DNA from: Salinispora vitiensis | GTDB lineage: Bacteria; Actinomycetota; Actinomycetes; Mycobacteriales; Micromonosporaceae | NCBI RefSeq assembly: GCF_000378825.1 | Contig: NZ_KB900388.1 | Span: 4,471,901 to 4,535,900 of the forward strand | Direction: 5' to 3' | DNA: 64,000 nt | Shown: positions 60,847 through 64,000 of the stretch, in pieces | How the letters are laid out: each line of letters starts with the position of its first letter | Position numbering within the stretch: the first letter of the stretch is position 1 | The notes under the pieces: generated by a model | What the model was told of the DNA's origin: nothing | Databases searched by the model: none | Seen by the model: only the letters and a program-made list of their open reading frames with translations | Position numbers and translations under genes: made by a program

Positions 60847-62475
60847 ATGGACGCCGTCTTCTCCGTGCCCGAGCCCCACAACGAGCCGGTACGCCCCTAC
60901 GAGCCGGGGGACACCGACCGGGACCGGCTGCAACGGCGGCTGGTCGAACTGGCCAGTGACCGCATCGACCTGCCGATGACCATCGCGGGCGAGCAACGGA
61001 TGGCCGGCGGCCCCTCGATCGACGTGGTGCAGCCCCACCGACACGCACACGTGCTGGGCGTCACCGCCCACGCCACCCACGACGACGCACGCGCCGCGGT
61101 GCAGGCCGCCAAGGATGCGGCGCCCGGCTGGAGGGCGTTGCCGTTCGCGGAGCGGGCGGCGATTTTCCTGCGCGCCGCTGACCTGCTCGCCGGGCCCTGG
61201 CGGGACACGCTCAACGCCGCCACGATGCTCGGCCAGTCGAAAACCGCGTTCCAGGCGGAGATCGACGCGGCCTGCGAGTTCATCGACTTCCTTCGGTTCA
61301 ACGTCCACTTCGCTCGTCGGCTCCTCGCCGAACAGCCCCTCTCCTCGTCGGGCACCTGGAACCGGTTCGACCACCGTCCGCTCGAGGGCTTCGTCTACGC
61401 GATCACCCCGTTCAACTTCACCGCGATCGCCGGCAACCTACCCTCGGCACCGGCCCTGCTCGGCAACACGGTGGTCTGGAAGCCGGCCCCCACCCAGCAG
61501 TTCGCCGCGCACTTCACGATGCGGCTCTTCGAAGCGGCGGGCCTGCCCCCCGGCGTGATCAACATGGTCACCGGGCGGGGCGCGGAGGTGTCCGACGTGG
61601 TGCTGACCGATCCCGACCTGGCCGGCATCCACTTCACCGGCTCCACCAAGGTCTTCCAGCAGCTCTGGCGAACCGTCGGTGAGGAGATCGCCCACTACCG
61701 GACCTACCCGCGCCTGGTCGGCGAGACCGGCGGCAAGGACTTCGTGGTCGCCCACCCCAGCGCTGACGTGGACGCGCTGCACACCGCCCTGATCCGGGGC
61801 GCGTACGAGTTCCAGGGTCAGAAGTGCTCCGCGGCCTCCCGCGCGTACATTCCACGGTCGTTGTGGGCAGGTGGGCTGCGGGACCGGCTCGCCGCCACCG
61901 CGGAGGCGCTCAGCTACGGTGACGTCACCGACTTCAGTAACTTCGGTGGCGCCGTCATCGACGCCAAGGCGTACGCGCGGCACACCGCCGCCCTGAAGTT
62001 GATCTCCGGTGACGACTCGTGCCAGGTCGTCGCTGGCGGCACCGCCGACGACTCGGTCGGCTACTTCGTCCGGCCGACACTCTTCGAGTGCACCGACGCC
62101 GCCCACGAGACCTTCACCACCGAGTACTTCGGCCCGATCCTCGGCGTGCACGTCTTCGACGACGCCCGCTTCGACGAGGTGGTCACCCAGGCCGAGTCCA
62201 TTGCGCCGTACGCGTTGACCGGCGCCATTTTCGCCACCGACCGGCAGGTGGTCGACCGGGTCGCCGAGCGGATGCGGTACGCGGCCGGCAACTTCTACAT
62301 CAACGACAAGCCCACCGGTGCGGTGGTCGGTCAGCAGCCGTTCGGCGGTGCCCGTGCCAGTGGCACCAACGACAAGGCCGGATCCTGGCAGAACCTGGTC
62401 CGATGGATGTCTCCCCGGACCATCAAAGAAACCTTCGTCCCGCCGACCGACCACACCTATCCGCACATGCGCTAA
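60847..62475 (+). CDS. pruA: 1-pyrroline-5-carboxylate dehydrogenase
   Basis: 542 residues from ATG with AGGAG seven bases upstream. It oxidises P5C/glutamate semialdehyde to glutamate in proline degradation. Motifs: ITPFNFTAIAGNLPSAPALL, HFTGSTKVFQQLW, the catalytic glutamate in RLVGETGGKDF, the cysteine in EFQGQKCSAASRAYI, and QQPFGGARASGTNDKAG. Length is typical of the stand-alone actinobacterial enzyme. The proline dehydrogenase partner gene is not in the window. Confidence 0.96.
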   Translation: MDAVFSVPEPHNEPVRPYEPGDTDRDRLQRRLVELASDRIDLPMTIAGEQRMAGGPSIDVVQPHRHAHVLGVTAHATHDDARAAVQAAKDAAPGWRALPFAERAAIFLRAADLLAGPWRDTLNAATMLGQSKTAFQAEIDAACEFIDFLRFNVHFARRLLAEQPLSSSGTWNRFDHRPLEGFVYAITPFNFTAIAGNLPSAPALLGNTVVWKPAPTQQFAAHFTMRLFEAAGLPPGVINMVTGRGAEVSDVVLTDPDLAGIHFTGSTKVFQQLWRTVGEEIAHYRTYPRLVGETGGKDFVVAHPSADVDALHTALIRGAYEFQGQKCSAASRAYIPRSLWAGGLRDRLAATAEALSYGDVTDFSNFGGAVIDAKAYARHTAALKLISGDDSCQVVAGGTADDSVGYFVRPTLFECTDAAHETFTTEYFGPILGVHVFDDARFDEVVTQAESIAPYALTGAIFATDRQVVDRVAERMRYAAGNFYINDKPTGAVVGQQPFGGARASGTNDKAGSWQNLVRWMSPRTIKETFVPPTDHTYPHMR

Positions 62476-62479
62476 CCAG

Positions 62480-62527
62480 AAGGACCCCTTCGCCAGGTCG
62501 ACCGCCCGGCTTGGGGGAGGGGTCCTT
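62480..62527 (+). terminator. Hairpin terminator after pruA
   Basis: A perfect 10-bp stem AAGGACCCCT/AGGGGTCCTT with a 28-nt loop, followed by T-rich bases, starts 5 bp after the pruA stop. Confidence 0.65.
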
Positions 62528-62539
62528 TCATCCACTCCA

Positions 62540-62560
62540 TATGGATAGACAGTGCACATA
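62540..62560. promoter_or_regulatory. Possible operator upstream of the PadR gene
   Basis: TATG-N13-CATA in an AT-rich patch about 70 bp before the PadR start. PadR proteins bind ATGT/ACAT-type inverted repeats, and this resembles but does not match that form. Tentative. Confidence 0.25.
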
Positions 62561-62630
62561 GGAAGCCCTGTTGGGTGGCGAAAACGTGAAATCCTGGACG
62601 TCGCGACTGCAAAGTGGCAGCGTGAGAGGC

Positions 62631-63146
62631 ATGGCGGATTCCGGAGTCAATCCCACGGCGGCAGCCCTGCTCGGGCTGCTTCACGAGGGCCCGATGACAG
62701 GTGGTCAACTGATGGCCGCCGCTGAGCGCCGGTTGGCGCCGTACTGGTCAATGACCCGCAGTCAGGTCTACCGAGAGCTGCCCGTGCTGGCCGAGAAAGG
62801 GCTGGTGCGGCTCGGTAAACCGGGACCGCGGATGAGTCAGCCGTATGCGATCACCGCTGCGGGTAAACGGACCTTCTCCCGATGGCTGACCGAGGAGCCC
62901 GGTCGGGACACCATTCGAAACCCGATCGCGCTGCGGTTCGCCTTCGGGAACCTGCACTCGGCCAGCCAGCTCAAGAACCTTCAGACGGCTGCGAACGAGT
63001 ACCACACGGAGGCCCTGGCCCGAGTTCGGGAGCAGGTGAAGAATGCGAAGAAGGAAGGCGAGACGTACGACGCCAGCGCCTTGGAGTTCGCGGTCGCCTA
63101 CCACAAGGCCGCCCTGTCCTGGCTGAAATCCGCCCAGGTCAACTGA
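62631..63146 (+). CDS. PadR family transcriptional regulator
   Basis: 171 residues from ATG at 62631; in-frame GTGs at 62571, 62586 and 62622 are alternatives, and none has a clear ribosome site. The N-terminal winged helix (AALLGLLHEGPMTGGQLMAA, YWSMTRSQVYRELPVLAEKG, LVRLGKPGPRMSQPYAITAA) is typical of PadR. The C-terminal Vir-type helical dimerisation region spans residues ~95-165. The ligand and targets are unknown. It is separated from pruA by a terminator, so it need not control it. Confidence 0.9.
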   Translation: MADSGVNPTAAALLGLLHEGPMTGGQLMAAAERRLAPYWSMTRSQVYRELPVLAEKGLVRLGKPGPRMSQPYAITAAGKRTFSRWLTEEPGRDTIRNPIALRFAFGNLHSASQLKNLQTAANEYHTEALARVREQVKNAKKEGETYDASALEFAVAYHKAALSWLKSAQVN

Positions 63147-63161
63147 CCCGGCGGTAACCCC

Positions 63162-63193
63162 CGGGCCTGGGCGCACGAAGCCCCAGGTCCGGA
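63162..63193 (+). terminator. Hairpin terminator after the PadR gene
   Basis: An 11-bp stem CCGGGCCTGGG/CCCAGGTCCGG (one G-U pair) with a 10-nt loop, 16 bp after the stop at 63146. Confidence 0.6.
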
Positions 63194-63253
63194 GAACCCT
63201 GCCCCGGATCTGACCGGCCCTGGTGAACCCCGCCTCGACCGCGGGGTGTCTGC

Positions 63254-63394
63254 GGCGTGGGCTGCGGGGCTCGCAAGCTCGCGCCGGCTTCGCCGGCCCG
63301 CTCCTGCTCCGCCGCTCCGCAGGCGCACTCCTCGCCCGCGCTGGGTTTGTTGGGCGTGGGCTGCGGGGCTCGCAAGCTCACTCCTCGCCCGCGC
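63254..63394. repeat. Duplicated 27-bp and 16-bp segments upstream of prfB
   Basis: A 27-bp segment beginning GGCGTGGGCTGCGGGGCTCG occurs at 63254-63280 and 63353-63379. CACTCCTCGCCCGCGC occurs at 63326-63341 and 63379-63394. The span between is rich in GCTCGC/GCTTCGCCGG motifs of the sort seen as dispersed repeats in related genomes. Confidence 0.8.
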
Positions 63395-63410
63395 AGTAGT
63401 CTTGTCTGTC

Positions 63411-64000
63411 GTGACCGATGCCGACTACGCCGAACAGCTCAAGGAACTCGACGCCACTCTTCGCAACATCGAGTCGGTGCTCGACATCGACCGGCTGCGG
63501 GCGGACAAGGCCCGTCTGGAGGAGGCCGCCTCCGCCCCCGACCTCTGGGACGACCAGGCCCGGGCGCAACAGGTCACCTCTCAGCTGTCGTACGTGAATG
63601 GGGAGATCAACAAGCTCGCGGAGCTTCGTTCTCGCCTCGATGACGCCAAGGTGCTGCTGGAGTTGGCCGAGGCGGAGTCCGACCCGGGTGCCTTCGCCGA
63701 GGTCGAGACGGAGGTCGCCGGGCTGACCAAGGCCATCGACGAGATGGAGGTCCGCACCCTGCTCTCCGGCGAGTACGACTCCCGGGAGGCGCTGGTGGCG
63801 ATCCGCGCCGGAGCCGGCGGCGTGGACGCGGCGGACTTCGCCGAGATGCTGCTGCGGATGTACCTGCGCTGGGCCGAGCGGCACGGCTACCCCACCGAGG
63901 TCTACGAGACCTCCTACGCCGAGGAGGCCGGGCTCAAGTCGGCGACCTTCACGGTCAAAGTGCCGTACGCGTACGGCACGCTCAGTGTCGAGTCGGGTAC
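63411..64000 (+). CDS. prfB: Peptide chain release factor 2, 3' end outside window
   Basis: GTG start; 196 codons are visible and the frame runs off the end. The N-terminal helical domain (DADYAEQLKELDATLRNIES, RLEEAASAPDLWDDQARAQQ) and the start of domain 2 (SGEYDSREALVAIRAGAGGV, then LLRMYLRWAERHGY) identify RF2. The GGQ and anticodon-like SPF motifs lie beyond or near the cut. The frame is continuous from the start, so the UGA-programmed frameshift of many prfB genes is absent, as usual in high-GC actinobacteria. No ribosome site is evident. Confidence 0.95.
   Translation, partial: MTDADYAEQLKELDATLRNIESVLDIDRLRADKARLEEAASAPDLWDDQARAQQVTSQLSYVNGEINKLAELRSRLDDAKVLLELAEAESDPGAFAEVETEVAGLTKAIDEMEVRTLLSGEYDSREALVAIRAGAGGVDAADFAEMLLRMYLRWAERHGYPTEVYETSYAEEAGLKSATFTVKVPYAYGTLSVESG

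Noticed and set aside
63411..63520. Programmed frameshift in prfB
   Set aside because: The frame is continuous from the GTG through the N-terminal domain, with no in-frame TGA or slippery CTTTGA.

Overview
The window is a GC-rich actinobacterial chromosome segment, most likely from a Micromonosporaceae genome of the Salinispora/Micromonospora type. This is inferred from the strong G/C third-codon bias, frequent GTG and TTG starts, complete F420 biosynthesis genes, a WhiB/WhmD-type regulator, MtrAB-LpqB, and gene order. From memory, the order purK-purE / fadE25-like / TIGR03089 / mannose-1-P guanylyltransferase / fbiB-fbiA / whiB2 / zincin-like protein / DUF3499 / phosphomannomutase / SIS protein / manA / ahcY / mtrA-mtrB-lpqB / comF / hpf / secA follows the M. 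tuberculosis Rv3276c to about Rv3235 neighbourhood. Most of the window is therefore conserved chromosomal core.

Layout. 1-5.9 kb: a 5'-truncated GGDEF-EAL protein, a YyaL/SSP411-like protein and purK-purE. 5.9-12.4 kb (minus): a 1,644-residue zinc-ribbon membrane protein and a UDP-glucose dehydrogenase. 12.6-18.6 kb: an acyl-CoA dehydrogenase, then an irregular segment with a truncated sensor-domain remnant, a 34-bp perfect palindrome, an unrecognised membrane protein, 0.76 kb of eroded-looking DNA and an orphan S1-like/coiled-coil protein. 18.6-26.9 kb: small membrane protein, thioesterase, acetoacetyl-CoA synthetase, TIGR03089 protein, glycosyltransferase, mannose-1-P guanylyltransferase, NUDIX protein. 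26.9-32.5 kb: F420 genes fbiB, fbiA and fbiC. 33.1-34.4 kb: whiB, a zincin-like protein, DUF3499. 34.4-39.2 kb: an inserted aldehyde-oxidation module (DUF779, aldehyde dehydrogenase, GAF regulator, divergent second aldehyde dehydrogenase). 39.3-47.1 kb: secreted membrane-anchored protein, manB, Trm112-like, SIS protein, CDF transporter, manA, ahcY. 47.4-53.3 kb: mtrA-mtrB-lpqB, comF, hpf. 53.4-60.6 kb: tandem GNAT, secA, Rv3235-like protein, small HTH protein, DUF6912-like protein, membrane protein. 60.8-64 kb: pruA, PadR regulator and the start of prfB, which runs off the end.

How it fits together. Mannose-6-P isomerase, phosphomannomutase and mannose-1-P guanylyltransferase make GDP-mannose for glycan and glycolipid assembly. 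FbiC makes the deazaflavin FO, and FbiA and FbiB complete F420. MtrAB-LpqB, WhiB and SecA serve envelope and cell-division functions. The GAF regulator probably controls the aldehyde dehydrogenases.

I found no CRISPR array, rRNA, tRNA, prophage or intact IS element. The best leads for something undescribed are the 13.9-18.5 kb segment with its orphan protein, a repeated 17-bp element in front of the small HTH gene and its downstream neighbour, leader structures upstream of hpf and mtrA, and a shared C-terminal T-x-x-I tail on two unrelated membrane proteins.
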